Positions 25,392-36,423 of a stretch of DNA of 64,000 bases are shown one piece after another. Origin of the DNA: FEN-1139 sp038207155 (GTDB lineage Bacteria > Myxococcota_A > Polyangia > Polyangiales > Polyangiaceae); contig JBBRAB010000002.1 in assembly GCA_038207155.1 (NCBI GenBank), positions 1 to 64,000 of the forward strand. The letters run 5' to 3'. The position numbers and the translations under genes are program-made. Positions within the stretch are counted from its first letter, which is position 1. The number at the start of each line of letters is the position of its first letter. The notes under the pieces were generated by a model. The model did no database searches. It had not been told where the DNA came from and saw only the letters and a list, made by a program, of their open reading frames with translations.

Positions 25392-25742
25392 CGCTGCGCG
25401 GACCTCGCGCGGGCGCGCGCGCCCGACTGCGCGCTCACGCGCTGTGCACGGCTATTTCCCACCGAAAGGCAACGTCTCGCGAACGTCACTGGCCGAACAT
25501 TGCGCCGGTCGTCGCAAGGGCCCATGGTCTTCGTCTTCCCGGAGCTGTTCCCCGCAACCGCGCGCGCGAGCTTCTCCGCTAACAACGACGCGGCGCGTCC
25601 CCTGGACGAGCCGACTTTTCCCTGGTCGACACTCAGTTCGCGCCCAGTCCGGGCGGTGCGCTGGGCGTTTTCGCCAAGGGCTCGACTCGGGTCGCAGCCC
25701 TTGGTTCACGCACCCCTGCCCGCATGGGCGAAGCGAGACAGC
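25392..25742. other. Intergenic region with GC palindrome (25411-25424)
   Basis: Twenty bases after draG is a perfect 14-bp palindrome (GGGCGCGCGCGCCC) in a CG-alternating tract. It may act as a draG terminator or form unusual DNA. The rest has open frames but no homology or ribosome site. I treat it as the leader of the zinc-ribbon gene. Confidence 0.4.
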
Positions 25743-26003
25743 ATGCAGTACACCAAGAAGCGCAACCTCATTGCCGCGGTCGGCACCGAAATCAAAAAGC
25801 TCAGCGAGGCTCAGCCAACGCTGGACGTTTCAGCGGCAATGGCTGCCCTGGCAGAGCTGGAGTCGGATCTTGGCTACGGTCCCGAGCCCGAGACCCGCGC
25901 CTGCCCGAAGTGCCACCGCCTCGGCATCAAGCAGGCGACCGTCTGTGGCTTCTGCTGGACCAAGACGCCCGTTCACACGGCAGCTCCCAGCGCCACGGTC
26001 TAG
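25743..26003 (+). CDS. Small zinc-ribbon protein downstream of draG
   Basis: ATG 25743 gives 86 aa; the same frame is open from 25500, so a longer product cannot be excluded. The first 50 residues are helical and charged (TKKRNLIAAVGTEIKKL). The C-terminal part has two CxxC knuckles (ACPKCHRLG and VCGFCWTKT), a treble-clef or zinc-ribbon pattern. There is no signal peptide. I do not recognise a family. Its position after draG on the same strand raises, but does not prove, a link to the nif island. Confidence 0.65.
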   Translation: MQYTKKRNLIAAVGTEIKKLSEAQPTLDVSAAMAALAELESDLGYGPEPETRACPKCHRLGIKQATVCGFCWTKTPVHTAAPSATV

Positions 26004-26012
26004 GTGCAGCCC

Positions 26013-26040
26013 GCGGGCTCCAGCGAACGCCGGAGCCCGC
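26013..26040. terminator. Bidirectional hairpin terminator
   Basis: A perfect 9-bp stem (GCGGGCTCC / GGAGCCCGC) with a 10-nt loop lies between convergent genes. No T tract follows on either strand. Confidence 0.6.
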
Positions 26041-26048
26041 TGCGCACG

Positions 26049-28142
26049 TCACTTGGCGAAGGCGGCTAGCAGGCGAAGGTACTGCAGCTGATAGCCGTTG
26101 CTGTTCTCGGTGACGGCCCAGGAGTTGCCGGGCCAGCCCACGTTGAACTCCAGGTAGGACTTGGCCGGCGGCTGTCCAAGGGGCGGAGTGACGTTCATGC
26201 TGCAGAGCGCAGCGTCGCTCGAGCCGTAGCAGAGGGGAGCTTGAGCGCTCGTGCAGCAGCCATCGAGCGCGAAACTGGAATTCGGGCCCCCGACGAGGAA
26301 CCCCGGTGCCGGACCAGGAGTGGTGTCCCCGACGACACTCCAGCGCGCCGAGCCGTGTCCGAACCAGGTGTGATAAAACGTGCTCACCGAGTGCTCAGCA
26401 CCCGCACGTTTCATGTTGCTGAGGTAGACGAGTCCGAGCGGGTTGACGCCGTGCACGTAGTGGACGTAGCCCTCTGCTGCCGCGCGACCCACAACCGCTT
26501 GAGCGGCGTCCACGCCGTAGGCCTCCGCTAACATGAAGAAGCGCCCCAAAGCGGCCTTCGACTGGTTACTCCCCCAGGTATAGTCCTTCATCGGCGCGCG
26601 GTACGGATCGGTCTGACTCGCGATCGCCGCCCGAAAATTCCCGTTCTTTGCTAGCGCGTCCAGGAACTTGGTCTTGATGCCCGTTTGAATCGCTGGGGTC
26701 ACCCCGCTGAGCGAGGCAAACTGAAGCAGGGTTTCCTGCTCGGCCACTTGCCACTGAGTCGGGCCCCAGGAGGGCATATAGGTGCCGTAGTTGGCCTCCG
26801 CGTAGGTCTTGTACGCGGCGCCCTGGGTCAGCCCATAGAGATACACCGCTGCCTCGAACTTGGCAGCGGTTCTACCGGCGTCATCCACCTCCTGCTGCCC
26901 AGCTGCGAGACCTTCGGTTCCGGCAGCTTTGTCGTTGTTCTTGAAAGCAACCGCGGGATGGGCCAGAGCCCAGGCCCAAGCCGATTCCGCGCGCTTGGTG
27001 AGATCGGGCGCCATCGCGGCAAGTGCCGGCACCCCGCTCTGACCGAACACCGTCGCCGCGTACGCAAACGCGGCGGCCGCCTTGAGACTCGCGTGAGTCG
27101 TGGCAGGCCCGTAGAAGCTGGGCTTGGTTGCCGTCGAGGGCGGACTGGCTCCGTCGAGTCCGAGCACACAGAGCACGCCGCCGTCGGCATTCTGCATGCG
27201 CACCAGCCAATCCACGCCCCAACGGGTTTCGTCGAGCAGATCGGAGACGCCATTACCGGACTCCGGGATGCCGTAGTCGTCACCGAACGCGCTCGGGTAG
27301 TCGTGGTGGGTGCGCAGGAGAGAAATTAAGTAGTTTGCATGCCAGGCCGTGTACTTGTTGAAGTCACCCGCGTCATACCAGCCACCGCGCAAATCACGCT
27401 CCGAGCCGGCATCACCCTTGGCGGTCCATGAACGAGCCTGACCGTCCTGACGGGCACCGAGATGGCTCGCGGTGTCAGCCCAGTCAGCGCCCGCTGTGGC
27501 GGCCTTCTTTTCCTGACCGGCGCGCTGATAAAAGAGCGTGCGCGTCGCGTGTTTGAGCACCGTGCGGTAGACGCCATCGTCGATCCGAAACTCGGGGGAA
27601 CGCTGTCCACCACCGGCATCCGCAATGTAGTAGGTGCCGGGTTGAGTCACGCTCGAGAAATCAAACCACCAGGCCTTGTCGCCCGACGCGGTGTCCGTGG
27701 CGCCTGCGGCCCAAGGAACGGCGACACCGCTGAACACCTCAAGGCCGGTAGCCTTGTCGATGACGGCGATCTTGGCTCCCGGCGTGTAGGTCACGGCAGC
27801 GTCGTAGCCAGTGACCGGATCCCGCAAGACGGCGACCTTTTCAGCCTTCGTGCGATAACCGAATTGGTCGACTACAATGACCGGGATCGGTCCGTTAGCG
27901 GCCACTGTGAGGCCCTTGCTCCACTCGGTGTCTGTGCTTGGGACATCGGCGCCGGTCGGACCGGGCGTGCCGCCCGTGGCAGTCGCTCCGGTCCCGTTGG
28001 CGGCTCCGGTCCCGTTGGCGGCTCCGGTTGCGGCGGCGCCGCCGGGGCTTCCTGCTCCGTTGTCTGAGCTGCTCGAGGAACAGGCGACGACTAACGGAAC
28101 TGCAAGCAACAGACTGACCAGCGATATTGAATTCATGCGCAT
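26049..28142 (-). CDS. GH9-family cellulase-like lipoprotein
   Basis: ATG 28142 follows AGGAGAG at good spacing; an in-frame ATG at 28166 lies upstream of that site. The 697-aa product has a lipobox (VVAC, Cys21), an Ala/Gly/Thr linker (about 26-65), a CelD-N-type Ig-like domain beginning VDQFGYRTKAEKVAVL, and an (alpha/alpha)6 GH9 catalytic domain. Catalytic hallmarks are GGWYDAGDFNKYTAWH (with the nucleophile-activating Asp pair), HYVHGVNPLG, FYHTWFGHGS and GNSWAVTENSNGYQLQYL with the acid Glu. It is predicted to be an outer-surface endoglucanase or related beta-glucan hydrolase. It appears to be transcribed alone. Confidence 0.93.
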   Translation of the reverse strand: MRMNSISLVSLLLAVPLVVACSSSSSDNGAGSPGGAAATGAANGTGAANGTGATATGGTPGPTGADVPSTDTEWSKGLTVAANGPIPVIVVDQFGYRTKAEKVAVLRDPVTGYDAAVTYTPGAKIAVIDKATGLEVFSGVAVPWAAGATDTASGDKAWWFDFSSVTQPGTYYIADAGGGQRSPEFRIDDGVYRTVLKHATRTLFYQRAGQEKKAATAGADWADTASHLGARQDGQARSWTAKGDAGSERDLRGGWYDAGDFNKYTAWHANYLISLLRTHHDYPSAFGDDYGIPESGNGVSDLLDETRWGVDWLVRMQNADGGVLCVLGLDGASPPSTATKPSFYGPATTHASLKAAAAFAYAATVFGQSGVPALAAMAPDLTKRAESAWAWALAHPAVAFKNNDKAAGTEGLAAGQQEVDDAGRTAAKFEAAVYLYGLTQGAAYKTYAEANYGTYMPSWGPTQWQVAEQETLLQFASLSGVTPAIQTGIKTKFLDALAKNGNFRAAIASQTDPYRAPMKDYTWGSNQSKAALGRFFMLAEAYGVDAAQAVVGRAAAEGYVHYVHGVNPLGLVYLSNMKRAGAEHSVSTFYHTWFGHGSARWSVVGDTTPGPAPGFLVGGPNSSFALDGCCTSAQAPLCYGSSDAALCSMNVTPPLGQPPAKSYLEFNVGWPGNSWAVTENSNGYQLQYLRLLAAFAK
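27990..28025. repeat. Two 18-bp tandem repeats in the GH9 linker
   Basis: The 18-bp unit GGTCCCGTTGGCGGCTCC is repeated exactly (27990-28007 and 28008-28025) and encodes the Gly/Ala/Asn/Thr linker of the GH9 lipoprotein. The copy number could vary by slippage. Confidence 0.85.
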
Positions 28143-28347
28143 CAGGGGCTCTCCTAATGGTCGCATTGTGACCGAAAACGGTCACCGTTGACGCTCACAA
28201 AGCTCAGATCCGTGCCGCAGGCGTGCGACTCGCGGGAACGGGTCGCACGCAACTCGGGGCCGGCGAGGATTTATCTAGCCGCACGCCAATAACCTGACAC
28301 GCGCCAGCACAAACACCTACAGACGAAGCCTGGCACCTACTCGCACT

Positions 28348-29694
28348 CTAGCGAATGCGACGCGCTTCGAGATAAAAGCGCTTCTCTTCGGCATGGCCCA
28401 TCGAGAAGCTCTTGCGCGGCAGCGGGCCATTTTCCTGAACCCAACCAAACAGCCGTTCACGCGCGATCACCGGCGTGAAGAAACACCCCGCGCCCTCAGC
28501 GCTCAGCCGGCTGGTGTCTTGCCAACCGTGGATGAAGTCGATGCGCGCCCCCGGCTCTGCGGACTTGAAACGACTGTGCAGTGCGTCGACGAGCGCCGTC
28601 GGCAGCTCACGCAAATCTGCGCGGTAGTGCACGGCATAGAATTCACTGCCGTCGTAGTAGCCCGCCTTGGTCTGACCTTCGGGTGACACGAGCAACGCCT
28701 GCAGCGCGCTCTCGGTCATGGCTTCAAGCGAGGCCACGTCGGGATCAGCACGCATGGCCGCGGTCAACGCCGCGCGGTCGCTCGTGAAGATCACCCGGTG
28801 AATCGGCTCAAAGAGCAGCCCTGGCGAATGAATATTGACAAGCTCGGCCAGAGCCCAGCGCGCCGGATCTTGCATCAACTCGTCACTCTTCACGCCCGCG
28901 CTGATGAGCTCCGCCTTGCGCTCTTGCCAACGCGCCTTGGCGGTTGCAAGCGAGTGATTGCCATCGCCCATGGCCCAGAGCAGCGGCGACTCGGTGCCTT
29001 GCGTCGCCTTGGTGCGCGCCATCAGGGCTTCGAGCTGTCCGACGAGCGTTGCAAGCTCCGCTCCCTCACGCAGCAGCCAGCCTTGAAGCTGCCCTCCCTC
29101 CTCCATCAGCTCGACATTGTAGGCCGGCGCTTGCGTCGCCAAACGCTCACCGAGCGCCTCGAGGATATCGCGCTCGGGATTGTCGAGCAGGATCATGATG
29201 TGCGGCAGCTCAAGCGGCGCCGCGCTGCGCACCGCAAGTCGCGGCGGGATGCGGTCGACGATCGTGCCCTCGGTGGCACGGTACAAACTCTGGGAATCGC
29301 GCGCGTAACTGTATTGCTCGAGATCGACTGCAACCACCAGGCCTTGGCGCGTCCCAGAATGCGCGGTCGTGCGCTTGACGAAGACAAATCCGAGACCCGC
29401 TGAACTGAGCACGCCTTGCTCGAGGTAGCTGGCCATGTTGGCGTGAATCGCGGAAATGCGCGCGACCACGTCGGGACTCTCGAGGTAGACCTCCGGGAGG
29501 ATCAAACGGAGAGTCGAGGGCGCATCGCCAACGCGCTCGGCGACGCGATTCCAGTAGGCGTGGTCGGAGGTGTATTGATCGCAAGCGACCACGGACCAAC
29601 GCGACAAATCGACACCCTCGCGCGGCAGCAAGAGCTCCGGGAGGGCGAGACCAAGACCGGCGAGACGCGACTGGAGGCTGCTTTCAGGGGCCAT
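28348..29694 (-). CDS. DUF1015-family protein
   Basis: This is a 448-aa cytosolic protein starting at ATG 29694. Family features are the early LSRWSVVACDQYTSDHAYWN segment, the central WAMGDGNHSLATAKARWQ block (Gly-Asp-Gly-Asn-His core), and the C-terminal PRKSFSMGHAEEKRFYLEARRI. DUF1015 proteins are widespread in bacteria and archaea and have been linked to serine-kinase-like (SerK-type) activity in some members; I do not claim that activity here. It is likely monocistronic. Confidence 0.82.
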   Translation of the reverse strand: MAPESSLQSRLAGLGLALPELLLPREGVDLSRWSVVACDQYTSDHAYWNRVAERVGDAPSTLRLILPEVYLESPDVVARISAIHANMASYLEQGVLSSAGLGFVFVKRTTAHSGTRQGLVVAVDLEQYSYARDSQSLYRATEGTIVDRIPPRLAVRSAAPLELPHIMILLDNPERDILEALGERLATQAPAYNVELMEEGGQLQGWLLREGAELATLVGQLEALMARTKATQGTESPLLWAMGDGNHSLATAKARWQERKAELISAGVKSDELMQDPARWALAELVNIHSPGLLFEPIHRVIFTSDRAALTAAMRADPDVASLEAMTESALQALLVSPEGQTKAGYYDGSEFYAVHYRADLRELPTALVDALHSRFKSAEPGARIDFIHGWQDTSRLSAEGAGCFFTPVIARERLFGWVQENGPLPRKSFSMGHAEEKRFYLEARRIR

Positions 29695-29869
29695 TTGGGG
29701 CGCGACCTACCACATTTGGCCTGCCTGCGCCCAGGCGGGCCAGAGCCGGGCAGGCTTCGGCAGAAATCGGGCTCGAAGGTGGCTAGTGACTGAGCCGCGA
29801 GCGCGAGACCGCAACACTGCCGGGCAACTCGGGGTCGTCGCGACCGCCGACGTTGGGAGGACTACGCAT

Positions 29870-30490
29870 ATGACGCTTCGAATCAAGACCTGGGGCCTAC
29901 TCACGGTGGGAGCACTGCTGATGGTGCCCGCCGCATTCATCGCTTGTGGCGGTGACAGCTCAAGCACGGGCGATGGCCCGAGCAGTGCTGGCTCAACGAG
30001 CACCGGCGGCAGCAGCAGCGGCGGAGCCGCTACGGGCGGCGCTGCAACTGGCGGCGCTGCAACTGGCGGCGCCCCCGCCGCGATCTGCGAGCAGAATGCA
30101 GCCTGTTCGGTTGGATGTCAGACCGCCTGCGCGTTTCCCGCGTCCGGCACGATGACCTGCACCTGCGGCGCCAGCAAGACGCTAATATGCGACGCCGCAA
30201 CCACGTGCACCACGACCTGCCTACCTGGCGACGAGTGCACCAAGGGTTGCAGCTCGACCTGTCCAGGCGACGCCACCAAGGACTACGCCTGTACCTGTGG
30301 TGCAAACGGAGAGCTGTCCTGCGACATCGCTGGCAGCTGCAACGCGCTGCCCGCACAATGCGTGAGCGGCGTCACCAACGGAGGAACCTGCACGCAGGGT
30401 GTCGACCAGACCTGCTCGAGCACTGACGGAGTACAGTGCGTCTGCTGGCCGCACCGCGGAAGTGCCGGAGCCAGCTGGCGATGCTTCTGA
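29870..30490 (+). CDS. Cys-rich lipoprotein
   Basis: ATG 29870 follows GGGAGGA. The 206-aa product has a signal peptide with lipobox (FIAC), a Ser/Gly/Ala linker with TGGAA repeats, and a mature domain with more than 20 cysteines in spaced motifs such as CSVGCQTAC, CTCGASKTLIC, CTKGCSSTC and CTCGANGELSC. Two CTCGA-x-n-LxCD units suggest an internal duplication. It is expected to be heavily disulphide-bonded on the cell surface. Many myxobacterial lipoproteins share this architecture; function is unknown. Confidence 0.78.
   Translation: MTLRIKTWGLLTVGALLMVPAAFIACGGDSSSTGDGPSSAGSTSTGGSSSGGAATGGAATGGAATGGAPAAICEQNAACSVGCQTACAFPASGTMTCTCGASKTLICDAATTCTTTCLPGDECTKGCSSTCPGDATKDYACTCGANGELSCDIAGSCNALPAQCVSGVTNGGTCTQGVDQTCSSTDGVQCVCWPHRGSAGASWRCF
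30020..30064. repeat. 15-bp tandem repeats in a lipoprotein linker
   Basis: Two exact copies of GGCGGCGCTGCAACT (30035-30049 and 30050-30064) are preceded by one diverged copy. They encode Gly-Gly-Ala-Ala-Thr units. Confidence 0.8.
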
Positions 30491-30536
30491 TTTCGGGCCT
30501 TTGTTAGGGGCGGCGTGATAGCCGCCAGAAACGGCC

Positions 30537-30577
30537 GCAGTCTCCTAGCCTAGAGAGGTTCGGAGACTGCGCGTTTT
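30537..30577 (+). terminator. Rho-independent terminator
   Basis: A 9-bp stem (GCAGTCTCC / GGAGACTGC) with a 16-nt loop is followed by GCGTTTTG. It lies 46 bp after the Cys-rich lipoprotein stop codon and also before the convergent PadR gene end. Confidence 0.75.
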
Positions 30578-30606
30578 GTGGCTCGCGGCGAGTCGCGTCA
30601 GCGCGG

Positions 30607-31140
30607 TCACTCGAGCTCCCAGGCCTCCAGCGCGCTGCGCAGTCGGTCGTAGGTGTCGCGCAGCAGCGCGGTGCTCGCCTGCTGGTAGCGCGGGATGTCG
30701 CGACGGCTGACGGGTTGGGGTCGACTGAGCGCCTCGGCGTCAAACCGACCGCGCTCGTCATCCAGGATCACGAGCGCGTTTTCGAGCATGAAGCGCAGCT
30801 CTCCGATCACCTCACGTCGCTCCGACGGAGCCAGCCACCCGAGCAAATGGATCCGGAGGTACCAATCGGCCAAGCGCGCCTCCTCGGCGGGGTTGCGCAT
30901 CAGTTCCACGAACTCACGGCGACCGGGCGTGGTCAGGGTGTAGACCCGTCGCGCCCGCAGGCCGTCAAAGCTCGCCTCCGAACGCACGAGCGAGCGCGCT
31001 TCGAGCGATTCAAGCGCACTTGCGACCGCGCCCACGCCGATTTCAAATCCCAGCTGCTTTAGCGCTGCGCAATCCTCAGCCACGCCCGAAGTGTCGCGGT
31101 CTCTCGCGTGCAGAAGCGCCAGCAGTACTAGTTCATTCAT
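30607..31140 (-). CDS. PadR-family transcriptional regulator
   Basis: This 177-aa protein starts at ATG 31140. The N-terminal winged helix covers residues 1-85, with helices around VLLALLHARD and VASALESLEARSLV and the wing ARRVYTLTTPGRREF. The C-terminal part is helical and includes ADWYLRIHLLGWL, probably the dimerisation and ligand domain. PadR repressors usually control a neighbouring gene. The flavoprotein gene lies 116 bp upstream on the same strand and is a candidate target or operon partner; that link is inference. Confidence 0.82.
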   Translation of the reverse strand: MNELVLLALLHARDRDTSGVAEDCAALKQLGFEIGVGAVASALESLEARSLVRSEASFDGLRARRVYTLTTPGRREFVELMRNPAEEARLADWYLRIHLLGWLAPSERREVIGELRFMLENALVILDDERGRFDAEALSRPQPVSRRDIPRYQQASTALLRDTYDRLRSALEAWELE

Positions 31141-31256
31141 CCAGGATCTCTCGCCAGCCTCTGAGCCGCCAATCGGAAGAGCTCAATCCGTCACCATGCA
31201 CGACCCCGCGCACCTTGGCAACTCGGCCGCCAAGACGCGGGACCTGCGCGCCCCAA

Positions 31257-33188
31257 TCATCCCGCGCTGCAGAGTTCCTCGACCGCGCGCGCCGCCTGCT
31301 CGAGCGCCACATCCAGGTAGGCGCGCGCTCCGGCGTCTGAGTTGGCGATCGCGATGTTCCCGTGCCGCTGGCGCCCGACAATCCATGGCTTTTTCTGCTC
31401 GACCCACTCGGGATCAAACAGGCGATTGGGGCTAAAGGAGTAACCGTGCGCCCAGCGGTTGACGGTGATGGCCTTGATGTCGCGCGCGGCGTCAAAGCCT
31501 CCAGCCCCCAACATCGACTGAAGCTGCTGACGGATCCGGCGCTCCATCACCTCAAACGGGGTGCCCAGCATTTCCCAGCGCCCCACGCGATTCTGTTCCC
31601 GGCGCGTCAATCCCACCTTACAGGGCGTGCGCAACATGAAGAGCACTGCCGGATCCTCGGGACGACTCGGAAAGTGATAGTCCCCGAGTGAGACAGGGAA
31701 ATCGAGCGAGGTATAGCTGTGATAGCTGCCCGGGCTCACGATGTGCCGGATCCCGAGGTGCGCGAAGGACTCGCCGGTGCGAAGCGCCACATGCGTGTAG
31801 ATTAGCGGCATCTTCACGAGCGTGGCTTGAGCCTGTTTCTGAGGCTCCGGCAGCTCGGGACACAGGTAGGGGATCATCGAATTGTAACAGGCCAGGATGC
31901 ACTTTTTGCCCGTCACACGCCGGACTTGCCCCGCCGCTTCGTAGGCCACGTCGACGAGCCCGGAGTTATCCGTCCGATGCTGCACCCGCGTGACGGTACT
32001 CTTTAGACGCAGTCGCACGGGCGAGTCTTCGCGGTCGAGTCCGGCGTAGTCCACCTCGGCCGTAACGATGTCTTCCATGTCGTGGCCGGTAACGCGACCC
32101 GGCAGCAGACTGCGCACAAACAGCCGCGCCACCGACGCGCCGCCATCCGGAAAATGGTGAATGTAGGGGCCGTTTTCCTCGGGGGGCGGAAACCCAAGCC
32201 CAGAAAAACCTGGATAGACAAGCGCTTCGTAATCGTCACTGGCGTGCAGACAGGACCAAGCAGACACCGCGTCGATCCCAACGCAGAACAGATCGTGCGT
32301 GAACGTCTGAAAAAACGCGAGTCCCTTGGGAGCGAGCTTGCAATAGCGGGTGAGGTAGTCCGCGTAGCTCGTGCGCTTGAGCAGTCGCTCCTTTTCCAGA
32401 AGCGACCGCCCCGCCAGGTAGTCGCGCTTGTCCGTGTAGAGGCGCACGATGTCGCGGCGCACCTGGTCGCTCAGCGGCGTGTTCGCAAGAAATTCCGCCC
32501 AGGGTCGCTCGTTCATCCCGGTGCGTAGGCACGGCTCGCCAAACGTCTCGCGATCGAAGTAAAACGCCGTACTGCGCTCGGCGTGTAGCCGCTGATCGAA
32601 GGCGGTCTCGAAGCGTTCAAAGCGGATCCCAAGCTCTGCCAGCAGCTGCTTGACTTCCGGCGAATAGCTGTGCGGGTTCGAGAAGGACTGAGTGCCGCCG
32701 TTCGTGATGAGGAGCCGCTCGTCGACGCGAAATTCATTGCGTCGTGCGTGCCCCCCGAAATCATCATGGTTGTCGAGCAGCAGGATTTTCGACTGCGGCC
32801 CCAGCTTGCGACGGTAGAGGTAGGCTGCCGCAAGCCCGCTCAGACCGGCGCCAACGATCACCAGATCGTAGCGTTCACCCGTGTCTTGAACTGGCTTTCC
32901 GCCGTCCCAGGCTGCCCCGTCGCGCAGCCGGTGCGCCGCCTCAAAGGCGCCCTCATGGCTCCCGCGAACTCCGACTAGAGCCGGTGGCCCCGGCGGCAAC
33001 GGCGCGCGCGCTCCAGCGCCCGCCGTCGCGCTCACCTGTGCAGAGCCAACCTGCGCCGAACCAGCCTTACCGCGACCCTGACAGCCGAGCAGCTCGGCGC
33101 CGAGCGTGAGGGCCAGGCCATTGAGCCAGTCGCGCCGCGTGATGCCAACGTGCATCCCGAGCTGGCGGTCGCGCTTGGCGTCGTTCAT
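31257..33188 (-). CDS. Tat-exported FAD-dependent oxidoreductase, spermidine-dehydrogenase-like
   Basis: This 643-aa protein has a twin-arginine signal (ITRRDWLNGLAL, Arg18-Arg19) ending near a Cys (LLGC), so it may also be lipidated. The dinucleotide fold is YDLVIVGAGLSGLAAAYLYRR at about 108-128, followed by LLLDNHDDFGGHARRNEF, typical of amine-oxidase-type flavoproteins. The N-terminal DRQLGM-x-ITRRDWLNG pattern resembles Pseudomonas SpdH, a spermidine dehydrogenase, and related Tat-exported proteins. The substrate is therefore probably an amine, but this is not certain. The gene is divergent from a short hypothetical gene across a structured spacer. Confidence 0.82.
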   Translation of the reverse strand: MNDAKRDRQLGMHVGITRRDWLNGLALTLGAELLGCQGRGKAGSAQVGSAQVSATAGAGARAPLPPGPPALVGVRGSHEGAFEAAHRLRDGAAWDGGKPVQDTGERYDLVIVGAGLSGLAAAYLYRRKLGPQSKILLLDNHDDFGGHARRNEFRVDERLLITNGGTQSFSNPHSYSPEVKQLLAELGIRFERFETAFDQRLHAERSTAFYFDRETFGEPCLRTGMNERPWAEFLANTPLSDQVRRDIVRLYTDKRDYLAGRSLLEKERLLKRTSYADYLTRYCKLAPKGLAFFQTFTHDLFCVGIDAVSAWSCLHASDDYEALVYPGFSGLGFPPPEENGPYIHHFPDGGASVARLFVRSLLPGRVTGHDMEDIVTAEVDYAGLDREDSPVRLRLKSTVTRVQHRTDNSGLVDVAYEAAGQVRRVTGKKCILACYNSMIPYLCPELPEPQKQAQATLVKMPLIYTHVALRTGESFAHLGIRHIVSPGSYHSYTSLDFPVSLGDYHFPSRPEDPAVLFMLRTPCKVGLTRREQNRVGRWEMLGTPFEVMERRIRQQLQSMLGAGGFDAARDIKAITVNRWAHGYSFSPNRLFDPEWVEQKKPWIVGRQRHGNIAIANSDAGARAYLDVALEQAARAVEELCSAG

Positions 33189-33362
33189 CCCGCCTCAAAT
33201 GAAGGCAATCCCGGGCAGAATCAAGCGACGCCCCGAGCAAGCGCACCTCGGAGAGCTCGCCCCGGCGATTTTGTCGAAAATCTGGGCTTGTGCGGCGTGG
33301 AACCAAAATCGACGGTCGCCCTGGACATTCGCGGATGATGCGGCCGCTCAGCCTGGGCACTG

Positions 33363-33428
33363 CCGGACCCGCTGGAGCGGCACTACGTTCAGTAGTGCAA
33401 TTTTCCAGCGGCGTGAAATCTTGTCCGG
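33363..33428. other. Nested inverted repeats in a divergent intergenic region
   Basis: Three nested pairings are visible: CCGGAC/GTCCGG (33363-33368 with 33423-33428), GCTGGA/TCCAGC (33371-33376 with 33404-33409) and GCACTAC/GTAGTGC (33380-33386 with 33392-33398). The inner 19-bp palindrome could be an operator or the apex of an RNA hairpin. Two short T tracts follow on the plus strand. Confidence 0.45.
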
Positions 33429-33477
33429 TGGCTTCGTTTTTGTAAGCTGTTTTTAGCCGTCCTCCCACTACCTTTAC

Positions 33478-33927
33478 ATGAGCAAGTCGCATCCCTCCCA
33501 GCCGCAGCAGGTGCCTTCGGGTCACCTGTCTTCGCTTCGGGGAGACGTGGAGCTTGCGGCGAGCACCGCCCGCTTGAGTTCGCCGCCGCGCACTGAGGTG
33601 CGCCTGCGTTCGTCGTTGGGGCACGCGGAAAACGGCACCACGCCGTCGACGGCGCCGTCCACCTGGCCCGTCACCGCAGGTGGCGAAACCTCCGCGGGCA
33701 CCGCACCAGGGACCCCCCCAGGACCGGACGCCCTTGCGCAGCCGGCTCGGAGCACGACGGGAGCTACGCCCGCAAACGGCGGCGCTAGCGCGCTCGTGAA
33801 GCTCCTTCGCTGGGCGGAAGCTGAAATGGCGTCCCCGAGCAAGCCGCTGAACAAGCGCCTGCTTGCGGCGGCGCTAGCGCGCCGCGACGTCTCCCTGCTG
33901 ACCGCTCTTTACCGACATCGCGGCTGA
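33478..33927 (+). CDS. Hypothetical protein with low-complexity N-terminus
   Basis: A 149-aa frame starts at ATG 33478. Residues 1-100 are rich in Ser, Thr, Pro, Gly and Ala and probably disordered. Residues 105-149 form a basic helical tail (ALVKLLRWAEAEMA, then RLLAAALARRDVSLLTALYRHR). There is no signal peptide and no known domain. Coding status is plausible but not certain. Confidence 0.45.
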   Translation: MSKSHPSQPQQVPSGHLSSLRGDVELAASTARLSSPPRTEVRLRSSLGHAENGTTPSTAPSTWPVTAGGETSAGTAPGTPPGPDALAQPARSTTGATPANGGASALVKLLRWAEAEMASPSKPLNKRLLAAALARRDVSLLTALYRHRG

Positions 33928-34220
33928 CACGGGCTCGGCAGGGTCTGAGGTCCCGAGCGACCTTGAGGCCGCGCCCTCCGCTTCCGCGCCGTACCAACAT
34001 GACCGGCCGTAAGGCCACGGAGAACTCGAGTCGGCCGGCCCAAGGGCTCCGCTTTCTCGCTCCTGGCGCCTCATTCGGGGGTAGAGCCCGCTCGTCACGA
34101 CGGCGGAGACCACCTTTCACCCCCTCATCACGCTGCCAGCTCTGGACCTTTGGCGGGATGATGGTAAACGCGGCTCCGACAAACGCCCTGGCGGCCCTCT
34201 AAACGGAAAACGGCAACGGC

Positions 34221-36308
<2,088 letters not shown>

Positions 36309-36347
36309 GCGTTCGCAAGACCGCCTGCTCCCGACGCCCAATAGCTT

Positions 36348-36386
36348 ACGGGGATCGCGCGATGCGCGATCCCCGTTTCCTTTTCC
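36348..36386 (+). terminator. Rho-independent terminator of fusA
   Basis: A perfect 12-bp stem (ACGGGGATCGCG / CGCGATCCCCGT) with a 5-nt loop is followed by TTCCTTTTCC. It starts 39 bp after the fusA stop codon. Confidence 0.92.
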
Positions 36387-36423
36387 GCCCATCGCGCGGG
36401 CGGCTGCATCACGAAAGGTCTGC

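Noticed and set aside
25488..25505. Sigma-54-like sequence TGGCCGAACATTGC upstream of the zinc-ribbon gene
   Set aside because: The spacing between the GG and GC elements is one base short, which abolishes sigma-54 promoter function.
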